Below are positions 53,656-61,115 of a stretch of DNA of 64,000 nucleotides, piece after piece (within the stretch, counting starts at the first letter, position 1; each line of letters opens with the position of its first letter). A model generated the notes under the pieces. The model was not told where the DNA came from, ran no database searches, and saw nothing but the letters and a program-made list of their open reading frames with translations. Made by a program: the position numbers and the translations under genes. Source of the DNA: Pseudomonadota bacterium (GTDB lineage: Bacteria > Myxococcota > Myxococcia > Myxococcales > Myxococcaceae); contig JAFAFL010000094.1 in the NCBI GenBank assembly GCA_023423535.1, positions 1-64,000 of the forward strand, read 5' to 3'.

Positions 53656-56079
53656 CTACTTCGACGTCGCAGTGTACACGCCGTCCCACGCCGCGCCCGG
53701 TGGCTCCTGCCGGAATCGCTCCAGCTCCTCGAGGTAGCGCAGCGTCGGCGGATCCTCCGGCCACCGCACGAGCACCTCGCGGAACGCCGCCTCGGCCTCG
53801 GTGAAGCGGCGCTCGGCATAGAGATCCAGCGCGGTCTCGAAGCGGGAGATCGCCTCCGCGTCCTTCCCTTCGGGCTTTCCGAACGCGCGCAGTTCGTAGA
53901 TCCGCACCGGCCTGCGCTTGCCCTTCACCCTCACCGCCCCCAGCCGCCGCGCGGTGAAGCCGCGGTCCTTCACCAGGTCCCACGTCGCCTCGCCGAGGAG
54001 CACGCGCGTCTCGTACTCCTTGTTCGTGCCCTCGAGCCTCGAGGCGAGGTTCACCGCGTCGCCCATCACCGTGTAGTCGCCGCGGATCTTCGAGCCCATG
54101 AAGCCCACGCTCATCGGCCCCGAGTTGATCCCCACGCCGATGTCGAAGTCCGGCCGCCCCATCGCGCGCCACTCGCGCTTCAGCGCGTCGAGCCGCTCGA
54201 GCATCTTCAGCGCCGCGGTGCAGGCCCTCACCGCATGGTCCTCCTGATCGACCGGCGCGCCCCAGAACGCCATCACCGCGTCGCCGATGTACTTGTCCAG
54301 CGTCCCGTCGGTCTCGAAGACGAGGTCCGTCATCGGGGTGAGGTACTCGTTGATGAAGCGGGTGAGCTCCTCCGGCGCCATGCGCTCCGCGATGGAGGTG
54401 AAGCCTCGGATGTCGCTGAAGAGCACCGTCAGCTCCCGGCGCTCACCGCCCTGCTTGAAGCGCTCGGGGTTGGCGAGCATCGCCTGCATCACCTTCGGTC
54501 CCACGCGGTACTGGAACGCCTGCGCGAGCTTCTGGCGCTCGCTGTCCGCGGAGAGGTAGCCGAGGAAGATGACGACGAACGAGGTGACGAACACGTTCGC
54601 CAGGGGCAGCAGCGTCGCCAGCTGCAGGCCCCGCGCGAACATCAGCTGATCCGCCACGCACCACGCGCCGGCGGTGAAGGCGATGCTGACGAGCTTCCAC
54701 CTGAACCCCACGCGCGGGAGCACGAACGCGAGCCCCAGCGCGGCGGCGAGGATGAAGAGGAGCTCGACGAACATCAGCCCGCTCGGTCGGGTGAGGAACT
54801 CGCCCTTCAGCAGGTTGGAGAGCATCGACGCGTGGATGAACACGCCCGGCTCGAAGGTGGAGAAAGGTGTGACGCGCTGATCGAAGTTGCCGAGCAGCGT
54901 CACGCCCACGAGCACCGCCTTCCCCGCTACCCGCTCTCGATCGAACGAGCCCTCCACCACGTCCGCGAACGACAGCACGGGAAACACGCGCTCCGGTCCC
55001 TCGTGGTTCACCAGCGTGTGCGGCTCGCTGAAGAGCGCCGGGACGACGAGCGAATCTCCCGGTCCCCGGCGAAGCCGCGCGCCCACCAGCTGCCCCAGCG
55101 TGTCGTCGTAGAGCGGCTCCGGGCGTGTGCCCCAGTACGCGGCCGCGGTCTCCAGCTCGAGGTTCGGCAGGAGCCCGCCGGCGCCCTCCACCAGCGCGAA
55201 GAGCGGCGTGCGGCGGATCGTCCCGTCCGGATCCGGCTCCACGTCCATGTAGCCCACGCGCGGGCTCGCCTCGCTCAGCGCGGGCAGCGGCATGCGGGCG
55301 CCGCCCTTGCGGAAGGTGCGGATCTGCGCGACCTCCACGTCCTCGCGCACGCTGCCGGGGCTTCTGCCCGCCACGTGACGCAGCACGAACTTCTCCGCGC
55401 GCTTCGCATGGGCGGCCGATACCTCCGGCCCCAGTTCGTCGAGCTCACCCGCGCTCAGGAGGAAGATCCCCTGCACCGCCTGCGGCGTTGCGCGCAGCAC
55501 CTCCGCGAGCCGGGCATCCGGTGACGGCCCGCGCATCGCCTCGAGCTTCTTCCGGTATCCCGCGAGCACGGTCTGCGCACCCGGCGGCAACTCGTCCTCA
55601 AAGAGCCCCTCCGAAGGCTCCGACAACGCAGAGAGCGCCGCTTCGATCGTCTCGCCCCGCGCGTCGGGCACCTCGTCGGTGAAGGTGATGTCGAGGCCGA
55701 TCGCGCGTGCGCCCGCCTCGCGCAGGTTCGCGATCCCTTTCGCCACCACGTCGCGCGGCCAGGGCCACAGGCCGAAGCGGCGCGCGGAGGCCTCGTCCAC
55801 CGCGACCACCAGCACGTCCGGATGCGGCGCGCGTGGACCTCGCACGATGAACTGCAGATCCGTCAGCCGGCCCTCGAGCAGGTGCACCGCGCGCAGCAGC
55901 GCGTTGCCCGCGCGTTCGCCGCCGTCGCTCGCGCCCGCGGAGAGCACCGGCGTGACCTCGGCCCAGCGGTGCACGAACGCCATCAGGAGTGCCACCGCGA
56001 GCGCGGCGAGCTCGAACCTGCGCTTCGAGAGGAGCTTGCGCATGAAGGCCCACACCTTACCCGCGCGACGACGAGCCAT
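53656..56079 (-). CDS. CHASE2-domain class III adenylate cyclase
   Basis: The 807-residue product has TM1 (about 20-40), an extracytoplasmic CHASE2 domain (about 45-370), three TM helices (about 375-465) and a cytoplasmic cyclase domain (about 545-720). Metal aspartates sit in LFSDIRGFT (about 555) and DKYIGDAVMAFW (about 600). The DKYIGD lysine and the threonine of YTVMGDAVNLASR are the ATP-selecting pair, so cAMP synthesis is predicted. A TPR-like tail ends in AAWDGVYTATSK, like the other CHASE2 cyclase in the window. It heads an operon with a CRP-type receptor and a hydrolase. Confidence 0.93.
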   Translation of the reverse strand: MARRRAGKVWAFMRKLLSKRRFELAALAVALLMAFVHRWAEVTPVLSAGASDGGERAGNALLRAVHLLEGRLTDLQFIVRGPRAPHPDVLVVAVDEASARRFGLWPWPRDVVAKGIANLREAGARAIGLDITFTDEVPDARGETIEAALSALSEPSEGLFEDELPPGAQTVLAGYRKKLEAMRGPSPDARLAEVLRATPQAVQGIFLLSAGELDELGPEVSAAHAKRAEKFVLRHVAGRSPGSVREDVEVAQIRTFRKGGARMPLPALSEASPRVGYMDVEPDPDGTIRRTPLFALVEGAGGLLPNLELETAAAYWGTRPEPLYDDTLGQLVGARLRRGPGDSLVVPALFSEPHTLVNHEGPERVFPVLSFADVVEGSFDRERVAGKAVLVGVTLLGNFDQRVTPFSTFEPGVFIHASMLSNLLKGEFLTRPSGLMFVELLFILAAALGLAFVLPRVGFRWKLVSIAFTAGAWCVADQLMFARGLQLATLLPLANVFVTSFVVIFLGYLSADSERQKLAQAFQYRVGPKVMQAMLANPERFKQGGERRELTVLFSDIRGFTSIAERMAPEELTRFINEYLTPMTDLVFETDGTLDKYIGDAVMAFWGAPVDQEDHAVRACTAALKMLERLDALKREWRAMGRPDFDIGVGINSGPMSVGFMGSKIRGDYTVMGDAVNLASRLEGTNKEYETRVLLGEATWDLVKDRGFTARRLGAVRVKGKRRPVRIYELRAFGKPEGKDAEAISRFETALDLYAERRFTEAEAAFREVLVRWPEDPPTLRYLEELERFRQEPPGAAWDGVYTATSK

Positions 56080-56106
56080 GACAACTCGGACGCCAGTGGG
56101 TAGAAG
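56078..56106 (+). promoter_or_regulatory. purM promoter
   Basis: ATGACA (56078-56083), a 17-bp spacer and TAGAAG (56101-56106), ending 7 nt before the purM GTG. The -35 overlaps the divergent cyclase start codon. No Shine-Dalgarno, so a leaderless mRNA is predicted. Confidence 0.6.
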
Positions 56107-56113
56107 GCCCGCC

Positions 56114-57154
56114 GTGACGACCTACAAGGATGCCGGTGTGGACATCGAGGCAGGTGACGCGTTCGTCGAGCGCATCGCCCCGCACGCCGCCCGCACCCGC
56201 CGCCCCGAGGTGATCTCCGGCGTCGGCGGATTCGCGGGCCTGTTCGCCCTGCAGCCGGGCAAGTGGAAGGAGCCGGTGCTCGTCTCCGGCACCGACGGCG
56301 TGGGCACGAAGCTGAAGCTCGCGTTCCTCTGCAACCGGCACGACACGGTGGGCATCGACCTCGTGGCGATGAGCGTCAACGACGTGCTCACCACCGGCGC
56401 CGAGCCGCTCTTCTTCCTCGACTACTTCGCCACCTCCAAGCTGCAGGTGGACGAGGCCGCGGACGTGGTGAAGGGCATCGCGCGCGGCTGCGAAGAGGCA
56501 GGCTGCACGCTGCTCGGCGGAGAGACCGCGGAGCTGCCCGGCTTCTACGCGAAGGGCGAGTACGACCTCGCGGGCTTCTGCGTGGGCATCGTCGAGCGCT
56601 CGGAGCTGCTCGACGGCAAGCGGGTCTCGCCGGGCGACGCGGTGATCGGACTTGCCTCCACGGGACTGCACTCCAACGGCTTCTCCCTCGCGCGGAAGGT
56701 GCTGCTCGAAGACGCGAAGCTTCCGCTCGACAAGCCGGCGGAGGGCGCGGCGCGGACGCTCGGCGACGAGCTGCTCGAGCCCACGCGGATCTACACGAAG
56801 GCGCTGAAGGCCCTGCGCGCCGCGGTGGACGTGAAGGCGCTCTCGCACATCACCGGCAGCGGTCTGCCGGGCAACGTGCCGCGCGTGCTGCCGAAGGGGA
56901 CGCGGGCGGTGCTTCGCGAGGGCAGCTGGGATGTGCCGCGGATCTTCGGGCTCATCGAGCGGCTCGGCCGCGTGCCGCGCGCGGAGATGTACAACACGTT
57001 CAACATGGGGCTCGGCCTCGTGGCGGTCGTCGCGCGCGCGGACGTACAGCGGGCGCTGGAAGCCCTCAAGGCCGCCGGCGTGGACGCGTGGGACGTGGGC
57101 GCGATCGAGGCGCACGCGGCCGACGCCGAGCCCGAGGCCGTGATCGTCCCGTGA
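56114..57154 (+). CDS. purM: Phosphoribosylformylglycinamidine cyclo-ligase
   Basis: The 346-residue product is the length of a classical PurM and starts at a GTG directly before TTYKDAGVDIEAGD, the conserved N-terminus. Other landmarks are SGTDGVGTKLKLAF (phosphate loop), GGETAELPGFY and HITGSGLPGNVPRVLP. It makes aminoimidazole ribotide, step 5 of purine synthesis, in the cytosol. A longer in-frame reading lacks family-like sequence and would run into the divergent cyclase. Its TGA overlaps the purN GTG. Confidence 0.96.
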   Translation: MTTYKDAGVDIEAGDAFVERIAPHAARTRRPEVISGVGGFAGLFALQPGKWKEPVLVSGTDGVGTKLKLAFLCNRHDTVGIDLVAMSVNDVLTTGAEPLFFLDYFATSKLQVDEAADVVKGIARGCEEAGCTLLGGETAELPGFYAKGEYDLAGFCVGIVERSELLDGKRVSPGDAVIGLASTGLHSNGFSLARKVLLEDAKLPLDKPAEGAARTLGDELLEPTRIYTKALKALRAAVDVKALSHITGSGLPGNVPRVLPKGTRAVLREGSWDVPRIFGLIERLGRVPRAEMYNTFNMGLGLVAVVARADVQRALEALKAAGVDAWDVGAIEAHAADAEPEAVIVP

Positions 57155-57864
57155 CCGCCGCGACGCGGAAGCGGCTCGGGGTGCTCGTCTCCGGCTCCGG
57201 GTCCAACCTCCAGGCGCTGATCGACGCGTGCGCGGCAGAGGACTTTCCGGCCGAGGTCGCGGTCGTCGTCTGCAACGTTCCCGGCGCATTTGCGCTCGAG
57301 CGCGCGCAGCGGGCGGGCATCGCCACCGAAGTGATCGACCACCGCGGCTTCACCCTTTCGCGAAACAACGGCGATCAGGCCCACGACCGCGCCGCCTTTG
57401 ACGCGCGGATCGTCGAGGCGCTCCAGCAGCACCGCGTGGACGCCGTGTGCCTCGCCGGGTTCATGCGGCTGGTGGGAGCGTCGCTGCTGGAGGCGTTCCC
57501 CCACCGGGTGCTGAACATCCACCCGTCGCTGCTGCCCGCGTTCCCCGGACTGCATGGCGCGCGGCAGGCGCTCGCGCACGGCGTGAAGGTGGCGGGCTGC
57601 ACGGTGCACTTCGTCGATGCCGGCCTCGACTCGGGACCGATCATCGTGCAGGCCGCGGTGCCGGTGCTGCCGGACGACGACGAGAAGGCGCTCGCCGCCC
57701 GCATCCTCGCCGAGGAGCACCGCGTCTATCCCCTCGCCGTGCGCTGGCTGTGCGAGGACCGGCTGGAGATCTCCGGAAGGACCGTGCGCGTGCGCGGCGC
57801 TTCGCCTTTGACGTCGCAGGAGTCGCAAGGATCGCTGCGCTCTCCGGGAGGAGCGGAAGGGTGA
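57151..57864 (+). CDS. purN: Phosphoribosylglycinamide formyltransferase
   Basis: The 237-residue product starts at the GTG of the GTGA overlap. The family motifs are VLVSGSGSNLQALIDAC, VLNIHPSLLPAFPGLHGARQ (the Asn and His of the catalytic site) and GCTVHFVDAGLDSGPII (catalytic Asp and substrate site). It transfers a formyl group from formyl-tetrahydrofolate in step 3 of purine synthesis. It is longer than usual (about 210) by a C-terminal tail of about 25 Gly/Ser-rich residues. It ends in another GTGA overlap with the DUF523 gene. Confidence 0.95.
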   Translation: MTAATRKRLGVLVSGSGSNLQALIDACAAEDFPAEVAVVVCNVPGAFALERAQRAGIATEVIDHRGFTLSRNNGDQAHDRAAFDARIVEALQQHRVDAVCLAGFMRLVGASLLEAFPHRVLNIHPSLLPAFPGLHGARQALAHGVKVAGCTVHFVDAGLDSGPIIVQAAVPVLPDDDEKALAARILAEEHRVYPLAVRWLCEDRLEISGRTVRVRGASPLTSQESQGSLRSPGGAEG

Positions 57865-58328
57865 GCGAAGAAGTGGTGCTCGTCTCCGCGTGCCTGCTCG
57901 GCGAACCCTGCCGTTACGACGGCGCGGCGAAGGCGTCCCCGCGCGTCCTCGAGCTCCTCCGCGCGGACAACCCACGAGCCTCGGTGGCGGTCGTGCCCAT
58001 CTGCCCGGAAGCCGCGGGCGGGCTCGGCATCCCGAGGCCTCCGGTGGAGCTGCGCGGCTGCGCCGGCGCGGAGGTCCTCGCGGGCCGCGCGCAGGCGCTG
58101 ACGAAGGACGACTCGCGCGACGTGACGCCGGCCTTTCTGCAGGGCGCGGCGTTCGCGGTGGCCGCGGCAGAGCGCTTCGGTGCCCGGCGCGCGATCCTCA
58201 AGGAGCGAAGCCCCTCCTGCGGCAGCCGCAAGGTCTGGGTGGACGGGGAGCTCCGCGAGGGCGAGGGCATTGCCTGCGCCGCGCTGCGTGCCGCGGGCGT
58301 TCATGTGCAGAGCGACGAGGAGATCTAA
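57861..58328 (+). CDS. DUF523 family protein
   Basis: The 155-residue product starts at the GTG in the GTGA overlap with purN. It shows the DUF523 pattern: SACLLGEPCRYDGAAK near the start, PICPEAAGGLGIPRPPVEL in the middle and LKERSPSCGSRKV (about residue 117), with conserved cysteines suggesting metal or Fe-S binding. Some relatives are linked to 2-thiouracil desulfuration, but that role is not certain for this protein. Tight coupling to purM-purN suggests nucleotide or nucleobase metabolism. Confidence 0.88.
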   Translation: MSEEVVLVSACLLGEPCRYDGAAKASPRVLELLRADNPRASVAVVPICPEAAGGLGIPRPPVELRGCAGAEVLAGRAQALTKDDSRDVTPAFLQGAAFAVAAAERFGARRAILKERSPSCGSRKVWVDGELREGEGIACAALRAAGVHVQSDEEI

Positions 58329-58333
58329 CCGCC

Positions 58334-59917
58334 GTGGCCACTGTCTCCTCGCGACCGAAGCTCCCCGCCGGCCCCTCGAGGCGGCTCTACGACGTCATCG
58401 TCTTCGGCGCGCACCTCGGCGGACCGCTCGCCGCGGCGCTGCTCGCCAAGCGCGGCTACCGCGTCCTCTACGTCGAACACGACGGGCTCGGGCAGGGCTA
58501 CGCGCACGGTGGGTTCCTCCTCCCGTGGGCCCCGTTCGTCTCCCCGCCGCTGAAGACGATGCCGGCGGTGGAGCGCGCACTGCACGAGCTCGGGCTGAAC
58601 ACGACCGTGCAGCGGGCGCTGAAGCCGCACACGCCGGAGCTGCAGGTGGTGCTCGAGCGCCATCGCATCGACCTCCACGCCGACGCGGCGAAGCGGAAGG
58701 CGGAGCTCGTCCGCGAGTTCGGCGAGGTGGACGGCGCGCGGCTCCACGCGGCGCTCGGGGCGATGGCGTCGCAGCACGAGCGCAGCGATCCGCTGTTCAA
58801 GGCGGTGGAGGATCTCCCGCCGCCGCCCGGCTTCTTCAAGGGCTGGAAGGCGCGGCGCGAGCTGGCGCGCTTCGGCGGGCTCGACGAGGCGCCGGCGCTG
58901 GAGTCGGTGGCCAACGGGACCTCGGATGCGGGCACCGGCCTCGGCGCCATGGTCCGGGCGCTGACGGAGCTGGCGCGGATCAACCGGTTCCTCGAGCCCT
59001 CGGGCGAAGGCGCGCCGCTGGCAAAGGTGCGCCCCCTCTCGCAGCTGCTGCACGGGCCCTCGCGCTACCCCAACGGCCGCAGTGGGCTGCACGAGCTTCT
59101 GGTGAAGAAGCTGCAGGACCTCGGCGGCACGGCGATCACGCGCGAGACCGGCGGGCCCTTCTCGGTGGAGCGCCTCACCTTCGACGGAGCGCGGGTCAGC
59201 GGCGTGCAGCTGCAAGGATCCGCCAACGAGTACGCGGGCAGCGCGGTCATCGCGGCCACGGAAGCGCGCGCGGTGTCGAAGGTCCTCGAGGCGAGCACCG
59301 ACGGCGGTCCGGCAAAGCGTCTCGCCACCTGGCGGGCGCAGCTCGACGCGGTGGAGGTCAAGCGCGCGCTCTTCACCGCCAGCTGGGTGCTTCCTGCCGC
59401 GCTGCTGCCGCGCGGGATGGGCGAGCTGCTGGTGGTCGAGTCGGACGATGCGGAGCTGGGCGCACTCGTCCTGCAGGTGAGCATCGCGCGGAAGGCGTCT
59501 GGAGACGAGGTCGCGGATCAGCGCGTGGTCTGCGCGGGCGCCTTCGTCCCTGCCACGTCGGCCGGCGTCCCGGAGGCGTCGCACAAGTCGCTGCGGGAGC
59601 GCGTGGACGCGCAGCTCGACCGGCTGATGCCTTTCGTCCGCGAAGGGGCGCTGTTGCGAAGTGCTGCCCTCATCGACGGTGGCCCGCAGGCCCGTGGCGC
59701 GCTCCCCTCCGCGCAGCTGCAGCTCGGAGACCTTGCAGGACCGCACAGCGCAGGCGGCGTCACCGGGCTCTCTCCCGAGGGTCCGGTCAAGAACCTGATC
59801 CTGGGCGGGCGCGAGGTGCTGCCCGGTCTGGGGCTCGAAGGAGAGCTGCAGGCGGGCATCCGAGCGTCCCGCTCCGCGCATGCGTTGCTCGGAAAGAGGG
59901 ACCCGCTCAAGCGTTGA
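58334..59917 (+). CDS. FAD-dependent phytoene-desaturase-like oxidoreductase
   Basis: The 527-residue product starts at a GTG 5 bp after the DUF523 stop. A dinucleotide-binding motif is present near residue 20 (YDVIVFGAHLGGPLAAALLA), with GAHLGG in place of the classic GxGxxG and VEHDGLGQGYAHGG following. Other regions fit the phytoene desaturase/carotenoid isomerase fold: YPNGRSGLHELLVKKL, GTAITRETGGPFSVERL. It ends in EGELQAGIRASRSA, where the FAD-binding C-terminal segment usually sits. The substrate is unknown. It is the last gene of the purM unit, and the rpmB promoter lies in its final codons. Confidence 0.75.
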   Translation: MATVSSRPKLPAGPSRRLYDVIVFGAHLGGPLAAALLAKRGYRVLYVEHDGLGQGYAHGGFLLPWAPFVSPPLKTMPAVERALHELGLNTTVQRALKPHTPELQVVLERHRIDLHADAAKRKAELVREFGEVDGARLHAALGAMASQHERSDPLFKAVEDLPPPPGFFKGWKARRELARFGGLDEAPALESVANGTSDAGTGLGAMVRALTELARINRFLEPSGEGAPLAKVRPLSQLLHGPSRYPNGRSGLHELLVKKLQDLGGTAITRETGGPFSVERLTFDGARVSGVQLQGSANEYAGSAVIAATEARAVSKVLEASTDGGPAKRLATWRAQLDAVEVKRALFTASWVLPAALLPRGMGELLVVESDDAELGALVLQVSIARKASGDEVADQRVVCAGAFVPATSAGVPEASHKSLRERVDAQLDRLMPFVREGALLRSAALIDGGPQARGALPSAQLQLGDLAGPHSAGGVTGLSPEGPVKNLILGGREVLPGLGLEGELQAGIRASRSAHALLGKRDPLKR

Positions 59918-59942
59918 CGTCACGAGGGTGCGCAGGTAGGTT
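59914..59942 (+). promoter_or_regulatory. rpmB promoter
   Basis: TTGACG (59914-59919), a 17-bp spacer and TAGGTT (59937-59942). The -35 overlaps the stop codon of the upstream oxidoreductase. The 27-nt leader carries CAGGAG before the ATG at 59970. Confidence 0.65.
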
Positions 59943-59969
59943 GCCGTGCCCGAATTTCAGGAGTCCCCC

Positions 59970-60161
59970 ATGGCCTTCATGTGCGATCTGTGCGGCAAGC
60001 GGCCGCTCGTCGGTAACAACATCTCCCACGCGAACAACAAGACCAAGAAGCGGAACCTGCCGAATCTGCAGAAGATCCGCGCCACCGTGCAGGGTCGTAC
60101 CCAGCGCGTGACGGTCTGCACCCGGTGCATCAAGGCCGGCAAGGTCACCAAGGCCGCGTAG
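59970..60161 (+). CDS. rpmB: 50S ribosomal protein L28
   Basis: The 63-residue product starts at the ATG at 59970; an upstream GTG would put extra residues before the conserved start. It is the C+ (zinc-binding) form: CDLCGKRP (C5, C8) near the start and CTRCIK (C50, C53) near the end. The rest is Lys/Arg-rich with the GNNISHANNKTKKRNLPN segment typical of L28. It binds the 50S subunit. It has its own promoter and a strong terminator, so it is monocistronic. Confidence 0.96.
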   Translation: MAFMCDLCGKRPLVGNNISHANNKTKKRNLPNLQKIRATVQGRTQRVTVCTRCIKAGKVTKAA

Positions 60162-60189
60162 CTTCGCGAGGGCGTTGAACCCTCACCTG

Positions 60190-60217
60190 CCCTCTCCCCA
60201 CAAGGGAGAGGGTTTTT
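60190..60217 (+). terminator. Rho-independent terminator after rpmB
   Basis: CCCTCTCCC (60190-60198) and GGGAGAGGG (60204-60212) form a perfect 9-bp stem with a 5-nt loop, followed by TTTTT (60213-60217). Confidence 0.92.
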
Positions 60218-60254
60218 GTCTTTGCGGGCCGTCGTGGCCTGACGCGGGGGCGCG

Positions 60255-61106
60255 ATGAGCGACGGCTGGCAGCGGGAACGGGACGTGGCGCGGAGCATCG
60301 CGCTCGAGGCCGGGCGGATCCTCCTCGAGGTGTACGCGACCGAGTTCTCCGTCGAGCACAAGCCGGACGAAGGCGGTCCGGTCACGGTCGCGGACCAACG
60401 CGCCAACGCGTTCATCGTGGACGCGCTGGCGAAGGCATTCCCGGGCGATCCGATCGTGGCGGAGGAGACGGCCGAGGCGGACGCCAGACGTCACCGAAGC
60501 ACGGGCCGCTGCTGGTTCGTCGATCCCATGGACGGCACGCGCGAGTTCGTGGACCGCAACGGGATGTTCGCGGTGCAGATCGGCCTCGCGGTGGACGGCG
60601 AGGCGGTAGCCGGCGTGGTGTACGCGCCCGTCACACGCAAGCTCTACGTGGGCAGCGTCGGCGGCGCCTGCACCCTGGAGCTGGGCGGTTCGCTCCCCCG
60701 TCCCCTGCGCGTCCGCCCTCCTCCGTCCCGCACCGCCCACATGCGGCTGCTCGTCTCGCGCTCGCACCAGTCGAAGAAGACGCTGCTGATCCGCGACGCG
60801 CTGGGCATCACGGAGGTGATCGAACACGGCTCGGTCGGCCTCAAGTGCGGGCTCGTCGCGGAGGGCCAGGCGGACCTCTACCTCCACCCGAGCCCGCGCA
60901 GCTATCGGTGGGACTCGTGCGGCCCGGAAGCGATCATCCGCGCCGCCGGCGGCGTGCTCTTCGACTTCGCCGGCAATCCCTACCGCTACGACGGCGAGGA
61001 GCTCCAGAACGTGCGCGGCATCTTCTCCTGCGCCGCCGAAGCCGTGCCCGCCGTCCTTCCGACGATCCAGCGGGTGGCGCGCGAGTCCGGGCTCATCCCC
61101 GCCTGA
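60255..61106 (+). CDS. cysQ: CysQ-type 3'(2'),5'-bisphosphate nucleotidase (IMPase superfamily)
   Basis: The 283-residue product belongs to the lithium-sensitive Mg-dependent phosphatase superfamily. The metal motifs are VTVADQRAN, AEET (about 70), DPMDGTREF (D90, D93) and YRWDSCGPEAIIRAAGG (about 216). The DGTREFVDRNGMF stretch is close to the DGTKEF(I)KRNGEF of E. coli CysQ, so hydrolysis of 3'-phosphoadenosine 5'-phosphate is the best guess. An inositol monophosphatase role cannot be excluded. Cytosolic. It follows the rpmB terminator and is probably separately transcribed. Confidence 0.82.
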   Translation: MSDGWQRERDVARSIALEAGRILLEVYATEFSVEHKPDEGGPVTVADQRANAFIVDALAKAFPGDPIVAEETAEADARRHRSTGRCWFVDPMDGTREFVDRNGMFAVQIGLAVDGEAVAGVVYAPVTRKLYVGSVGGACTLELGGSLPRPLRVRPPPSRTAHMRLLVSRSHQSKKTLLIRDALGITEVIEHGSVGLKCGLVAEGQADLYLHPSPRSYRWDSCGPEAIIRAAGGVLFDFAGNPYRYDGEELQNVRGIFSCAAEAVPAVLPTIQRVARESGLIPA

Positions 61107-61115
61107 CCCGCGAGA

